A stretch of DNA of 64,000 nt from Ridgeia piscesae. Taxonomy: Eukaryota; Annelida; Polychaeta; Sabellida; Siboglinidae. Shown here piece by piece: positions 1 through 13,500 of the stretch. Under the pieces are notes generated by a model, which saw only the letters and a program-made list of their open reading frames with translations, searched no databases and was not told where the DNA came from. Positions within the stretch are counted from its first letter, which is position 1; every line of letters starts with the position of its first letter. The stretch spans positions 80,001-144,000 of the forward strand of contig JAODUO010001067.1 of NCBI GenBank assembly GCA_025642075.2, given 5' to 3'. The position numbers and the translations under genes were made by a program.

Positions 1-740
<740 letters not shown>

Positions 741-966
741 TGTATGCGTACGAACGAGCGAACGAGCGAGCGAACGAACGAGCGAACGAGCGAACGAACG
801 AGCAAACGAACGAACGAACGAACGAGCGAACGAGCGAGCGAGCGAACGAGCGAGCGAAGACGAAGCGAGCGAACGAGCGAACGAACGAGCGAACGAGCGA
901 ACGAACGAGCGAACGAACGAGCGAACGAACGAGCGAACGAACGAGCGAACGAGCGAACGAATGACT
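741..966. repeat. CGAA/CGAG tetranucleotide microsatellite
   Basis: Roughly 55 units alternating between CGAA and CGAG. All frames on both strands stay open (Asn-Glu-Arg on plus, Arg-Ser-Phe-Val on minus) simply because the unit has no stop, so these are not proteins. Confidence 0.97.
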
Positions 967-1103
967 GAAGATGGATAATTTTAATAGAAAAGTGCACTCA
1001 ATGTGCAATAACATAAATATAAATTCACACATCGTTCGTGTATTTCGACGGCGCTGAAACGGCTCGTTCACTCGATTGCGAACGCATTTGTTTCTGGTTC
1101 CAG

Positions 1104-1312
1104 TATTCACAGTGGCGCGCCACAGGGCCAAGATGGAGGCGGCCAACGCCGTGGACGCGGTCCCGTCGCATGGCATCCACATCGACGACAACAACCACAA
1201 CAACTCGGCGCAAGACAGACAGTGCTGCGGAGCGCCGCTAGAGGACAGCAGCAGTCAGCATAGCGACTGTGGCGACGTCACGTCACCGGTAACGTGCGCC
1301 CAGAGTTACTGA
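1104..1312 (+). CDS. possible terminal coding exon, unknown product
   Basis: A pyrimidine-rich acceptor ending in CAG at 1101-1103 is followed by an open frame that reaches a TGA at 1310-1312. Codon choice is GC-rich and gene-like. The peptide begins VFTVARHRAK and ends CGDVTSPVTCAQSY; its middle is rich in Asp, Asn, His and Ser (IDDNNHNNSAQD), like the cytoplasmic tail of a membrane protein. An internal ATG at 1133 could instead start a 59-residue peptide. An AATAAA lies at 1812. No upstream exon is visible, so the call rests on one acceptor and one frame. I do not recognise the family. Confidence 0.25.
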
Positions 1313-2590
1313 ATCGTAGAGCTGGCCCACTCCAGTCCACGCCATTTTTGAAATTGAAATTGAATGCGCCCTCACACGGATGGAACCAAATGTTGATATT
1401 TTTTCTACACTACACATTCTAACTAAACGTCTGTGATGTTGCTAACAAGTATTTCCTATAAACCAAGTAACTTAAAACGATAGTTACACACATTTGTATA
1501 AAATGTTACTCTTGTGACATTTGTAAGATTGCTCATCCTGTAGTTAATAGTTCCATCCGTGTGAGGCCGCTGATCAATTTGTTAAATCCCACAGTGCCCG
1601 AGCTCTCGTTCAGTAGTTCTGATGCTTCTAGCAGAACTAGGAACAACTATACAGTCACCGTTAATCGGGCCACGTCATTGTTTAAATTGACGGCGAGCGC
1701 CATCTCCTGGATGGAACCTACCAATTATTGGTTTAGTTACATTATATTCGTGACTGTGACTCGAACACCTAATTGGGAAACGCTACCACTTTCGAAAATG
1801 TTTGCATCTTGAATAAAGTAAGTATTTGAAGAGGGAAGGAAAAGGTTCTGCCACGAACATGTTCACATGTATACTTTTTGCTTCTAGTAATAAAGCAAAA
1901 GGCAATTATGGTGCTATTATAATATTTAGTTTTCGTGCCTCACGGTCCCAGTGTGCGTACAAAAATGGAATATCGTTTTGGAAATGCAAGACTAATAATA
2001 TGTATTGCATATAGTGATAATGAAAGTTGTGACATTTGTTGATTGTACATCCAAAAGTTTTCCATAGACATATTACGTTGAATTGAATCCGTCCGAAAAA
2101 GCTGCAGGTTCCATCAATATGAGGTCACTGGTTGTCAGTTTACAATAATGGTTTCTACACGATAACTCCACAAGTGCCTGAGCTCTGTTCCGGTAGCTTT
2201 AGCGGTCGATTGGCACCATCGTGCTGCTGCCCGTCCAGGAGCATTGTGAGGACTTGTTACTTAGACACCTGCCGACGGTCTGTGGGGAATAATATAGAAT
2301 ACTGTGCTCATTTTTCTTCCGATTGTCTAACGTCATGTCGGGTTATAATAAATGATTACAAATGTAATTAGGTGATAGAGGGTATATGCTATAGAAATCC
2401 TTGGTGGTGGATTTGGATAATCCTGATTTTTAACATAACATATTGTAGATGTCATATTGCAGTTCTGACTTCACCATAATTTACGAAATACATTTGACGT
2501 GTGTGAATTTTTTTAAATAATTTTATTGTAAAATTATATTATAATTTTACAATGAAAGTGAACGTTTGTCAGTTGTGCTGCACTTATATT
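1313..2590. other. possible 3' UTR and a diverged internal duplication
   Basis: Non-coding. Bases around 1551-1640 and 2109-2200 share a series of matching blocks (GTTCCATC, ATGAGG or GTGAGG, GTGCCYGAGCTCT), indicating an old tandem duplication. AATAAA at 1812-1817 could end a transcript from the candidate exon at 1104-1312. Confidence 0.3.
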
Positions 2591-2597
2591 GTATGTT

Positions 2598-2645
2598 TCT
2601 TCCCATTAGTTTCTTCCCATTAGTTTCTTCCCATTAGTTTCTTCT
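2598..2645. repeat. short 14-bp tandem repeat
   Basis: The unit TTTCTTCCCATTAG is present about three times in a row, followed by a partial unit. Confidence 0.85.
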
Positions 2646-2696
2646 ATCACGAGTTCCATTCTGTCTTCACGACGACTTTTCTCCTTCTCCTTCCCC

Positions 2697-3922
2697 CGGT
2701 CTCTGTAGCGCCGTGTCCAATGTCACCACGTCCTTTGTAACGCCGTGTCCAATGTCACCACATCCTTTGTAACGCCGTGTCCAATGTCACCACGTCCTTT
2801 GTAACGCCGTGTCCAATGTCACCACGTCCTTTGTAGCGCCGTGTCCAATGTCACCACGTCCTTTGTAGCACCGTGTCCAATGTCACCACGTCCTTTGTAG
2901 CACCGTGTCCAATGTCACCACGTCCTTTGTAGCGCCGTGTCCAATGTCACCACGTCCTTTGTAGCACCGTGTCCAATGTCACCACGTCCTCTGTAGCGCC
3001 GTGTCCAATGTCACCACGTCCTTTGTAGCGCCGTGTCCAATGTCACCACGTCCTTTGTAGCGCCGTGTCCAATGTCACCACGTCCTTTGTAACGCCGTGT
3101 CCAATGTCACCACGTCCTTTGTAACGCCGTGTCCAATGTCACCACGTCCTTTGTAGCGCCGTGTCCAATGTCACCACGTCATTTGTAACGCCGTGTCCAA
3201 TGTCACCACGTCCTCTGTAGCGCCGTGTCCAATGTCACCACCTCCTTTGTAACGCCGTGTCCAATGTCACCACGTCCTTTGTAACGCCGTGTCCAATGTC
3301 ACCACGTCCTTTGTAACGCCGTGTCCAATGTCACCACGTCCTTTGTAACGCCGTGTCCAATGTCACCACGTCCTTTGTAACGCCGTGTCCAATGTCACCA
3401 CGTCCTTTGTAGCGCCGTGTCCAATGTCACCACGTCCTTTGTAACGCCGTGTCCAATGTCACCACGTCCTTTGTAGCGCCGTGTCCAATGTCACCACGTC
3501 ATTTGTAACGCCGTGTCCAATGTCACCACGTCCTTTGTAGCGCCGTGTCCAATGTCACCACGTCCTTTGTAGCGCCGTGTCCAATGTCACCACGTCCTTT
3601 GTAGCGCCGTGTCCAATGTCACCACGTCCTTTGTAGCGCCGTGTCCAATGTCACCACGTCCTTTGTAACGCCGTGTCCAATGTCACCACGTCCTTTGTAG
3701 CGCCGTGTCCAATGTCACCACGTCCTTTGTAACGCCGTGTCCAATGTCACCACGTCCTTTGTAACGCCGTGTCCAATGTCACCACGTCCTTTGTAGCGCC
3801 GTGTCCAATGTCACCACGTCCTTTGTAGCGCCGTGTCCAATGTCACCACGTCCTTTGTAGCGCCGTGTCCAATGTCACCACGTCCTTTGTAGCGCCGTGT
3901 CCAATATCACCACGTCCTTTCT
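2697..3922. repeat. 32-bp minisatellite, about 38 copies
   Basis: Unit of 32 bp built around GCCGTGTCCAATGTCACC followed by ACGTCCTTTGTA. The main variants are GTAGCG, GTAACG and GTAGCA at the unit start, plus CTTT, CTCT or ATTT near its end. Units differ by one or two substitutions and show no frame conservation. Confidence 0.97.
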
Positions 3923-4130
3923 TCGAATATGTCCTGCGTATCGCTCCCGGCTCCAAATTATCATTCTTTTAATGAGTTCCATTAGTCCGATTACGTCTTT
4001 TAAATGGATTCTTTAGGACCCGAGAGGTATTCTTTCGTATGCCAAATTATAACGAAAACTGATTCTTTAAGAACCTTAAACTCTTAATAATGTACACAAT
4101 CCTCTTAAAATAATTAGCTCATGCAATTCT
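3923..4130. other. AT-rich spacer
   Basis: Unique sequence between two arrays with no visible gene or repeat. Confidence 0.4.
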
Positions 4131-4169
4131 ATAATAATAACAATAATAATAATAATAATAATAATAATA

Positions 4170-4223
<54 letters not shown>

Positions 4224-4290
4224 GTAATAATATATGTAATAATATGTGTAATAATAATAATAGTAATAATAACAGTAATAATAAAATAAT
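4131..4290. repeat. (AAT)n / (ATT)n head-to-head microsatellite
   Basis: A run of AAT triplets turns directly into a run of ATT triplets near 4170, making a long self-complementary tract. It is followed by interrupted TAA/TAG triplets. Confidence 0.93.
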
Positions 4291-4562
4291 TAGGTAACTT
4301 ATATTGGGCCTAAGTTCTTAGAAACCAAGTTTAGAGGCGCATCAGTACAATTTAGTAGAATATACATATTTTATTAATCACTAATATACTTGCCATATAC
4401 GGAGAGCAGATAGCACAGGCGGGTCGAGCCTAGATTAGAAACTCTGAGTAGGAGGAGTTGTTTGGAATACGAAAAGGATTTTTTCGATATATATGTTCAG
4501 GGTCATTGGTGATTAATAAAACATCATTCTAATGAAATGAAGGACATAGAATTGCGTGAAAT
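4291..4562. other. spacer, nothing recognised
   Basis: AT-rich non-coding sequence leading into the 44-bp array. Confidence 0.4.
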
Positions 4563-6408
4563 AGTCCATCCCAGTAGCTGTGTCTGTCTGTTGTAGATCT
4601 GACCTAACTCCATCCCAGTAGCTGTGTCTGTCTGTTGTAGATCTGACCTAACTCCACCCAAGTAGTTGTGTCTGTCTGTTGTAGCTCTGACTTAACTCCA
4701 CCCAAGTAGCTGTGTCTGTCTGTTGTAGATCTGACCTAACTCCACCCAAGTAGCTGTGTCTGTCTGTTGTAGATCTGACCTAACTCCACCCAAGTAGCTG
4801 TGTCTGTCTGTTGTAGATCTGACCTAACTCCACCCAAGTAGCTGTGTATGTCTGTTGTAGATCTGACCTAACTCAACCCAAGTAGCTGTGTCTGTCTGTT
4901 GTAGATCTGACCTAACTCCACCCAAGTAGCTGTGTCTGTCTGTTGTAGATCTGACCTAACTCCACCCAAGTAGCTGTGTCTGTCTGTTGTAGATCTGACC
5001 TAACTCCACCCAAGTAGCTGTGTCTGTCTGTTGTAGATCTGACCTAACTCCACCCAAGTAGCTGTGTCTGTCTGTTGTAGATCTGACCTAACTCCACCCA
5101 AGTAGCTGTGTCTGTCTGTTGTAGATCTGACTTAACTCCACCCAAGTAGGTGTGTCTGTCTGTTGTAGATCTGACCTAACTCCACCCAAGTAGCTGTGTC
5201 TGTCTGTTGTAGATCTGACCTAACTCCACCAAGTAGGTGTGTCTGTCTGTTGTAGCTCTGACCTAACTCCATCCAAGTAGGTGTGTATGTCTGTTGTAGA
5301 TCTGACCTAACTCCACCCAAGTAGCTGTGTCTGTCTGTTGTAGATCTGACCTAACTCCACCCAAGTAGCTGTGTCTGTCTGTTGTAGATCTGACCTAACT
5401 CCACCCAAGTAGCTGTGTCTGTCTGTTGTAGATCTGACTTAACTCCACCCAAGTAGCTGTGTCTGTCTGTTGTAGATCTGACCTAACTCCACCCAAGTAG
5501 CTGTGTCTGTCTGTTGTAGATCTGACCTAACTCCACCCAAGTAGCTGTGTCTGTCTGTTGTAGATCTGACCTAACTCCACCCAAGTAGCTGTGTCTGTCT
5601 GTTGTAGATCTGACTTAACTCCACCCAAGTAGCTGTGTCTGTCTGTTGCAGATCTGACCTAACTCCACCCAAGTAGCTGTGTCTGTCTGTTGTAGATCTG
5701 ACCTAACTCCACCCAAGTAGCTGTGTCTGTCTGTTGTAGATCTGATCTAACTCCACCAAAGTAGTTGTGTCTGTCTGTTGTAGATCTGACCTAACTCCAC
5801 CCAAGTAGCTGTGTCTGTCTGTTGTAGATCTGACCTAACTCCACCCAAGTAGCTGTGTCTGTCTGTTGTAGCTCTGACTTAACTCCACCCAGGTAGCTGT
5901 GTCTGTCTGTTGCAGATCTGACCTAACTCCACCCAGGTAGCTGTGTCTGTCTGTTGTAGATCTGACCTAACTCCACCCAAGTAGCTGTGTCTGTCTGTTG
6001 TAGATCTGACCTAACTCCACCCAGTAGCTGTGTCTGTCTGTTGTAGCTCTGACCTAACTCCATCCCAGTAGCTGTGTCTGTCTGTTGTAGCTCTGACCTA
6101 ACTCCACCCAAGTAGCTGTGTCTGTCTGTTGTAGCTCTGACCTAACTCCATCCCAGTAGCTGTGTCTGTCTGTTGTAGATCTGACCTAACTCCACCCAAG
6201 TAGCTGTGTCTGTCTGTTGTAGCTCTGACCTAACTCCATCCCAGTAGCTGTGTCTGTCTGTTGTAGATCTGACCTAACTCCACCCAAGTAGCTGTGTCTG
6301 TCTGTTGTAGATCTGACCTAACTCCACCCAAGTAGCTGTGTCTGTCTGTTGTAGATCTGACCTAACTCCACCCAAGTAGCTGTGTCTGTCTGTTGTAGAT
6401 CTGACCTA
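4563..6408. repeat. 44-bp minisatellite, about 42 copies
   Basis: The unit contains GTGTCTGTCTGTTGTAG, then ATCTGACCTAACTCCACCC and AAGTAGCT. Variants include AGATCT/AGCTCT, CCCAAG/CCCAG (43-bp units) and GACCTA/GACTTA. Minus-strand frames with YNRQTQLLGWS-type peptides are by-products of the repeat. Confidence 0.97.
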
Positions 6409-7510
6409 CGTGATGCAGTGAGAATGCTCGGAGAAAGCGACTCGTCGTGCGTCACAGCCATGCTACAGCCGCCATGTTGATTAGGACAGTGGCGCTGCGA
6501 GATGCTAGCGGGGGCACCAGGAAATAATGTGGCGTTACAGCCGATAACTCTGTCTCGTTCACAGTTACACTTAGCTCCAGTAGACGGCGTGGCATTTACT
6601 GGAGCGCAATCGCCGGGCCGCCGTAAAACGCGGCCGCGGCGCACTTCTTTCACCGAAAAGAAAACAGCCAAATAAACCGACACAAGAGATGTGCGACGCC
6701 CTCTGACGCACGGCACGACATACGTGGTTTCAAAACGAACCGGATGTCATGGCAGCAACAGACGCTACTAGCCGCTCACACCGCCGCCGCTAGGCGTCTC
6801 TGCTGCATGCACGTGTGGTCAATCCGAGGGAAGCCATTGAACCGATGATTCACCGTGGCTCTGGGAGGCGGGGCGGTGGCCATGTGAACTGCAAAGATTT
6901 TTGCGGAGACTAAACCCTTTGGATGCGGTACTCCCGAACCGCTGGGGGCCGTCTCGGAAGCATAGTTCTCGATACTAGGACACGTCCCGCACCCGTATTC
7001 CCGACACGACCGTGGGAAGACAGCCACACAAGGCAGACTAGTTCGACGTCCGACTGATCAAGACCTGTATGTATATCTACGCGCATGCGCAAGCTAACTA
7101 CTTCCGCCGACGCCCGTGACATCCTCGGACGCAGCTCATCTTCATCGCCGTCTTGCCCAGCCAGCATAGGTCTGGCCGGTAGAAAGACGACCTTGCGGAC
7201 GCGATAGCAGCGTGACCATCGCGCCACAACGTCTCCGCGGCGAACGTAGGCCTAGGCACCGTAGACGAGGTACACGTACGAGGTCTGAGACGCGAGACTT
7301 TCGTTTACGTAACACGCGGAACGTAGTGCGAACGGTACACGTCTCAACGGACACGCACAGGACGTAGAGCGAACGTTGCGCGTGCGCGACGCGACGCGAG
7401 CACGTGACACGTGACCTCCCAACAGCGCAGGTCGGAAACCAGTCGATAGGTAGTCACACAACCGCTTCGGCCACCTACAGCGGCGGTCGACCAGCTCGGA
7501 GGCTCGACTA
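6409..7510. promoter_or_regulatory. CpG-rich, promoter-like block
   Basis: After the AT-biased array the sequence becomes strikingly CpG-rich, for example GCGTGCGCGACGCGACGCGA near 7380-7400. It contains a GCCGCCATGTTG motif at about 6470 that matches the YY1 consensus in reverse orientation. No splice-supported frame was found on either strand, so this may be a promoter or unmethylated island whose transcript I cannot trace. Several short minus-strand frames (80-130 codons) overlap each other in different phases and are not convincing. Confidence 0.35.
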
Positions 7511-7625
7511 GATCTGTGATTAAAAACGTGAATAAACAAATAGATGAGGAAACACTATCGTTGTCCGTGTTGGTTGAATTCCCTGGTTATCCGTAAAGCT
7601 TCTGTCGTCACGTGCCATCCTACCA

Positions 7626-7745
7626 GCTAACAATACAATACAATACAATACAATACAATACAATACAATACAATACAATACAATACAATGCAATGCAATG
7701 CAATGCAATACAATACAATACAATACAATACAATACAATACAATA
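7626..7745. repeat. (CAATA)n pentanucleotide microsatellite
   Basis: About 24 units of CAATA, with a central cluster of four CAATG variants at 7686-7705. Confidence 0.97.
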
Positions 7746-8559
7746 ACCTTTAATAGTCCCCCAAAGAAGAAATTCTTGTGGCAAATATTCACATAACACA
7801 ATGACATTAGTAGTGACAACTAGAAGTGACAGTGCAAAGTTGTAGGAAAGTAGTGCGCCCCATTGTATCCCCCATCCTCCCCGATCATTTTCCCCTCCCC
7901 GATTTCGCGTTTAGTAGCCTAACAGAAGTTGGAAGAAATGTGTTTCGATAACGGTTCGTGCGTGTAACAAAGTATTTACAACCTGCCTCTGCTTGTAACA
8001 AAGTATTTACAACCTGAATATTTCAAAATAAATATATGGTTCAAACATTCAAAATATTTATTCTAACCGAATATTTATTCTAACCGGTGGACTTACGTGC
8101 CCTTGTTTTGAGAGTGGAGGGCTTAATTATTCCCGCCCCGTCAACATGATGTGCTTGTTGACGTTTTTGTGAGTTAAAACCTCCGAGTTGAGAGTGCATA
8201 ATTCGGTTATCATATCAATAGAGGTTTATAGGCTAGAGATATATATGCCAAAGTGACCACACTAAATGAGATATGGCCCATGGTTAAAGATTTCTATGTG
8301 TTCAAGGTGCCCCCCTTTCCCTAAGCCTTGCATAGCTTTGATTTCCTGGAAGTTTTCCACTTACAGTAATAATAAATAATTAAGCTGGTGATTACAAAGA
8401 AAAAGGAGTGTATGGATTCGTTTGTTTCGTTATATAAAATGTTGCATAGTTTCGAAAGCATCACATGAACTGCTCGCAGCCGTCACACGTCACCACTGTT
8501 TTTGATTAATTCATAGCTTTACATGTGTAATAATAATTACTGTTTATAAAGTACGTATG
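7746..8559. other. non-coding stretch with small duplications
   Basis: Contains a direct duplication of TAACAAAGTATTTACAACCT at about 7965 and 7996, and of TATTTATTCTAACCG at about 8056 and 8074. No coding frame recognised. Confidence 0.45.
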
Positions 8560-8900
8560 CGTTTCATAACAACTAAGTTATAAAATATCTATACACAAAA
8601 TAAAAAGTAGAAAATAAAAAATGAGATGAAAAATTAACAACGAATTTGTTTTTATTTATGTTTATTTTGTGTGTTACTTATTTCAGTTAAATTATAATAG
8701 GCGTTATAATATAGTATTATCTTATAGAATGGGGTATCCTTACTTAATTTTTTATTTCAAATTCTGACTGAGAACCAATCAGCGTCTCTACTCTTTTTTG
8801 CGATAAGGCTGACCTAGCTGCTGGCGGTAACACTGGCAGAGGGGAGGCGAGGGGCTAAAAGGTGCTGCCATCTCACGGCGATTGGGTAACCTAGGTTAAG
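8560..8900 (+). repeat. dispersed repeat family A, copy 1
   Basis: An AT-rich left half ending in GGTATCCTTACTTAATTTT is followed by GAGAACCAATCAGCGTCTCT and then GGTGCTGCCATCTCACGG and GGGTAACC. The same order of blocks recurs at 32930-33110, 43140-43490 and 46415-46770. It is a non-autonomous interspersed element without visible coding capacity; class unknown. Confidence 0.7.
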
Positions 8901-9427
8901 TATACACGCGAACGTATTTAAATTTGTTATCAAAGACAAAGTACTTTTTCATTCTCGTTATTTGCTATGCCTTTTATTTTTAATAAAACTATCATATTTA
9001 CCTTTCTTATGCGAACATTCTTAGCCGATATTAATGTGTTTTGTAAATCTTGATAAACAATCATAACAAACATATATGCCAAAAATTTAAGCAAACTTAT
9101 GTATAGAAGAATTGCACCATCAAACATACCGATTATTGATTCAAAAAATATATACAACATGTTTATGCCCATAATAAAAGTATATTCCGCAAGTGTTCAC
9201 ATAAATGTTATCGTGAGTAATATTTTAGCGAATAATATTTCTGGCGTTACACCGGGGCCGGAAATGTCAATGATAGTTATGGCTTCCCATTTCTGTCAAC
9301 AAACATGGTTATTTTAATACATTCGTTTTCGTGTTCTTTTAACAGCCTTAGCAACAATGTTGGCATATGATTTAGATGCTAACAGGGTTATTCTTGCGGC
9401 GGGTTGTAATATATCAGCTTAAATCAA
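8901..9427 (+). other. upstream region and 5' UTR of ABHD13
   Basis: AT-rich sequence with no gene-like frame. It must hold the ABHD13 promoter and 5' UTR, but I see no clear TATA box or CpG island next to the start codon. Confidence 0.35.
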
Positions 9428-9722
9428 ATGGGAACAAGTCAATCTGACTGCAGTGCCGAAAACGAAACACGATGTGACACTGACAGTAACACTAACAGTA
9501 ACAGTGACAGACAGAGGCTTTTACCGGATTCGGTCGACTACGATGACTTGACGTCGCAGTTGACGATGAAGCGATCGAACTTGTTCCCGATACTGGTTAT
9601 TCTGAAACAAGCAGCAATGAAATTCTGGGCATTCTGTACAACTTCCGTGCTGTTGTTAGTTCTTGTTTATTGGTTTTACGGCGGATTCCTGTCTTTCCTG
9701 CTGTTGATTGCAGCTTTTCTAG
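9428..9722 (+). CDS. ABHD13: ABHD13 exon 1 (start codon, membrane anchor)
   Basis: Begins at the ATG of MGTSQSDCSAENE and ends in CTAG before GTAAGT. The C-terminal part, YGGFLSFLLLIAAFLG, aligns with the YGG plus hydrophobic segment of vertebrate ABHD13, which fixes the frame. I chose the first ATG in frame; a downstream Met (MKRSNLFP) is an alternative. Confidence 0.9.
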
Positions 9723-10561
9723 GTAAGTCGGGTATATCAGACGGGGATCAGACTTAGTTACTGCCCTTGAGTCGAGTCTGGACGTAACAGATTTGAGTAA
9801 AACATCACACTTTTATTGTCTTGCCTATTCGACAGAAGACGTGTCAAACAGCTAGGAAACCAGTGTTAAAGGATACATATTAATATTATTATGTCCTTGT
9901 GAAATGAAATATAATATTTCTTAACACTTAGATTAGTCAATCTGACAAATGCTGTTGTGTTGTTATATAAATGTAATGTGCCAAATACAAACTTAATAAT
10001 GGATTATGTTCATTAAAAAAATGGGTCACTACATCCGCTCAAACATGGTTGGTCATTGAGTGTTAAATTTAAACGCAACCAGCTCAGCAGAGTTTGCTTC
10101 TTCCATTAATGACCTCTGTCAACCTGCTGACCATTATTGTCATTCGTTCTTAGAGTTGTCCTTCTCTAGAATTAGTAAGTCCACTACATGTTACACATTT
10201 ACCCTCTGTGTGGGATCTTTTACTTACCCTGGCATAGACACCAGATGGAAGGGACCACCGGCTTCTAGTGTCTCTTCTGAAAGACACAGGCAAATGCGGG
10301 GTGAACAAAATTGCCTAAGTTTTGTAATGGCGGCAGGTGGGATTGAACCACCCTCCCCGCGATTGACAGTCCGATGCTCTACCGTGCAACCACCGCTCAC
10401 AACAATGTCACAAAAAGAAGCAACTGAGCAAGGCACACAATCGCTGACCTCAGCAAACATTAGGCAGCCAACTGTGCAGAGATTGTACAAAAATGTACAA
10501 CCAAAAGTGGCCTCAACAGGGTGATGGAGAGTGTTAAGATGTCCTTTGAATAGTAGGACAC

Positions 10562-10592
<31 letters not shown>

Positions 10593-13500
10593 ATATATAT
10601 ATATATTACTTAATCATCCACCTCATCCCCCTCCAACCTCATCCCCCTCCAGCCTCATCCCCCTCCAGCCTCATCCCCCTCCAGCTCGTCATCCCCCTCC
10701 ACCTATCCCCCTCCAGCCTCATCCCCCTCCAGCCTCATCCCCCTCCAACCTCATCCCCCTCCAACCTCATCCCCCTCCAACCTCATCCCCCTCCAACCTC
10801 ATCCCCCTCACCTCACCCTCCACCTCATCCCTCTCCAACTTCATCCCCCTCCAGCCTCATCCCCCTCCAGCCTCATCCCCCTTCAACCTCATCCCCTTCA
10901 GCCTCACTGAAAGCATCCAATTGTATTGCTTGAAAATACACATGTCAGTCGCCTTCTTCTGGTCTCATCAATTAAACTACTTTTACCTCAGCATGGTGGT
11001 ACCGCGGTAGGGGGCGAATGCACACTTTACCCATCCCTGACTCTTGGTTTGATAGTAGCCAAGCAGTAGCTAGTCACGCCACTCTGGTAATTAGCCGTCA
11101 TACTTTGACAATTACACTGTTGCCACCAGAATTTACTAAGGTCAAGGCAAACTGCCCACCACCTCATGTTTGTTATTCATGATGGCTTCTATCATTATAC
11201 ATACTTCAACAGCATCACATTAATATATGAGACTGATTTGTTAAAGTTATTTCTGTTATCCTTTATTGTTACAGTTACAGAAATAACCGTCGCATGATCT
11301 CAGTGGTAGCTGTATTACAGGGGTGACTGTATTACAGGGGTGGCTGTAGGAGGTTGCTGTATTACAAAGGTGGTTGTATTACATAAGGTGACTGTAATAC
11401 AGAGGTGACTATATTACACGGGTGACTGTATTACAGGGGTCACTATAAAGTAAGATTGTTTGTTCCACGGATGTGCGCCAGGAAACTGTGATGTTTTGTA
11501 TTTCAGGATTCGCGTACAACATCCAGGATTCCTTGCTCTATTACCCCAATCAGCCGGCGCATTCCCGTGTCTACGTGGAGCCCCCCACTGCCTTTGGTCT
11601 ACCTGCCGAGAACACGTTTGTGAAGACCAAGGACAATGTTCACATCAACCTTGTCTTTATCAAGCAGCCTCCGCCCCTGCTGGGCTCTGCACCGACCGTA
11701 CTGTTTCTCCATGGCAACGCTGGTAATGTTGGTCACAGGTGAGCTCTCGTGATGAACTCACTCTCGTGTGATTGTTACTATTTGATGTTCTAGCTATGAC
11801 ATTATCTTGTTGTTGCATCAAGGTTGTGTGTGGTCGTGCTTCAGTGAACACCAGAATCACAATGTATGTGTGCCAATGGGGTCACTTCCATTGTCACAGG
11901 ATGTCTCTTTAACATGTGACTACATTGGAGGGTCACTCTAACTGTTGTGGAACAGACGGGTGTCACTCTGACAAATGACATACCAATGATATGTCACTTT
12001 GGTAACAGGTTGTCACAGTCGAATAAGGGGTCACTCCAGCAACTTAGGTCAAACAAAGATTAATTTATAGCATATGCCCTGTATGCAAATGTTGAAAATT
12101 AATAGTAAAAACGCCTTTTAGTTGTCGTTGCTCATTGCAAAATAAATCCCTGTCAGTGGCTACTTTTATATGATCACATCGTTAATGTTTGAATGTTGTT
12201 ATTTAGACTCATCCATGTCTCTTGGACCTTGAACCCTCAATCTACATGTTTTACTTCAGTGTATTGTGAAAGTCTGTCCATCTATTAGCAGTCTTAGGCA
12301 AGCTACTCATTTAGACGTTTAGTGAGTTAGATGTCATTTTACATGTTTAATTACATATTTATTTTCTTTGTTTTATGTTCAGATTCTTTTAATACAGTTC
12401 ATCATGTGATATATTTATTTACTATATCACACAATTGTTTTGATGCATTTGTAGCTAGGCAATTATATAATAATGTATCAGAGCCATAATCTTTTACTTT
12501 GTTACTTTACTTAAGTAGAAAAGATAATTTTTCTTGAGTAACGAAGTAAATTTTTTTGGAAATTATTTTACTTGTAACAGAGTACAAATATGTGTACTTT
12601 TTCTAAATGTAGTGAAGTACTCATAATTTCTTTGTTAAATTTGCAAATATCCTAAAAGCTACTGTCGGAAGCAAGGCAACGTCTGCAGTTAGCTTACATT
12701 TATTTACAAATATCATCCGGAACATACAACAAACAGACATGTTAAATGTCCTGGACTGGCCAGATGTTTACATCAGTTGAACAAACGATTTGCTTTGTCA
12801 CCTAATGAAGCCAGTGAGATAATTGCAGTCTGGAGCTGGTGCTGCTGAGCCTGAACTGGGTGTAACAACTGCAGTGCAAGACTTCCTGACTGGGCAGCTA
12901 AGACAACAATGCCCTTGAATGGCATATTGGCCCTGAGGTTATTTAAGACCTTGCATAGAGTAGACATGAAAAACAGCTGCCTTATTGTCTCCTTGTGTCT
13001 TGCATATTGTTGTCACAGTTTATTGGCTTTAGCTGTTCACTGTGAACTGCACATGCTGTAGATATCGAAGGCTCCCCGTTATCGGCCACCGCGAGCCTGC
13101 TGGTCTTGTGGAACCACATCTTTATAATTTCTATCTACTTTTAATATAGATCAGTGTGTGTAACTGTTTAATTTAAATAAAGTATATTATAAATGTTACA
13201 ATTAGTAATTATTACAAATGCAGATATATTTTAAAAGGCACATTATTATAACCATTCATCTAGACTGATTGCCTGCTTCAAGTAACCCAGGATAAAATTC
13301 ATCATACGTCCATCTATAACCTTTATGAAAGATATAACACTCCTAAGTATAACAATGTGAATTACTACTAGTTCAACTTATGAATACGATGGTTGCAGTG
13401 GGCCTATTATTAATAAAGCATATTTACAGCTTGTAGCCCTAGTTGGCCTGAGCAGTGTTGTTTGCATCATTTTAGTTCATAGTATTAAATATATGTTTAT

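Noticed and set aside
6318..7354. Overlapping minus-strand ORFs in the CpG-rich block
   Set aside because: Several short frames overlap in different phases, none has recognisable motifs or splice support. High GC alone explains them.
10330..10400. Functional tRNA gene on the minus strand
   Set aside because: A and B boxes are present but the stems are imperfect and a SINE-like body follows.
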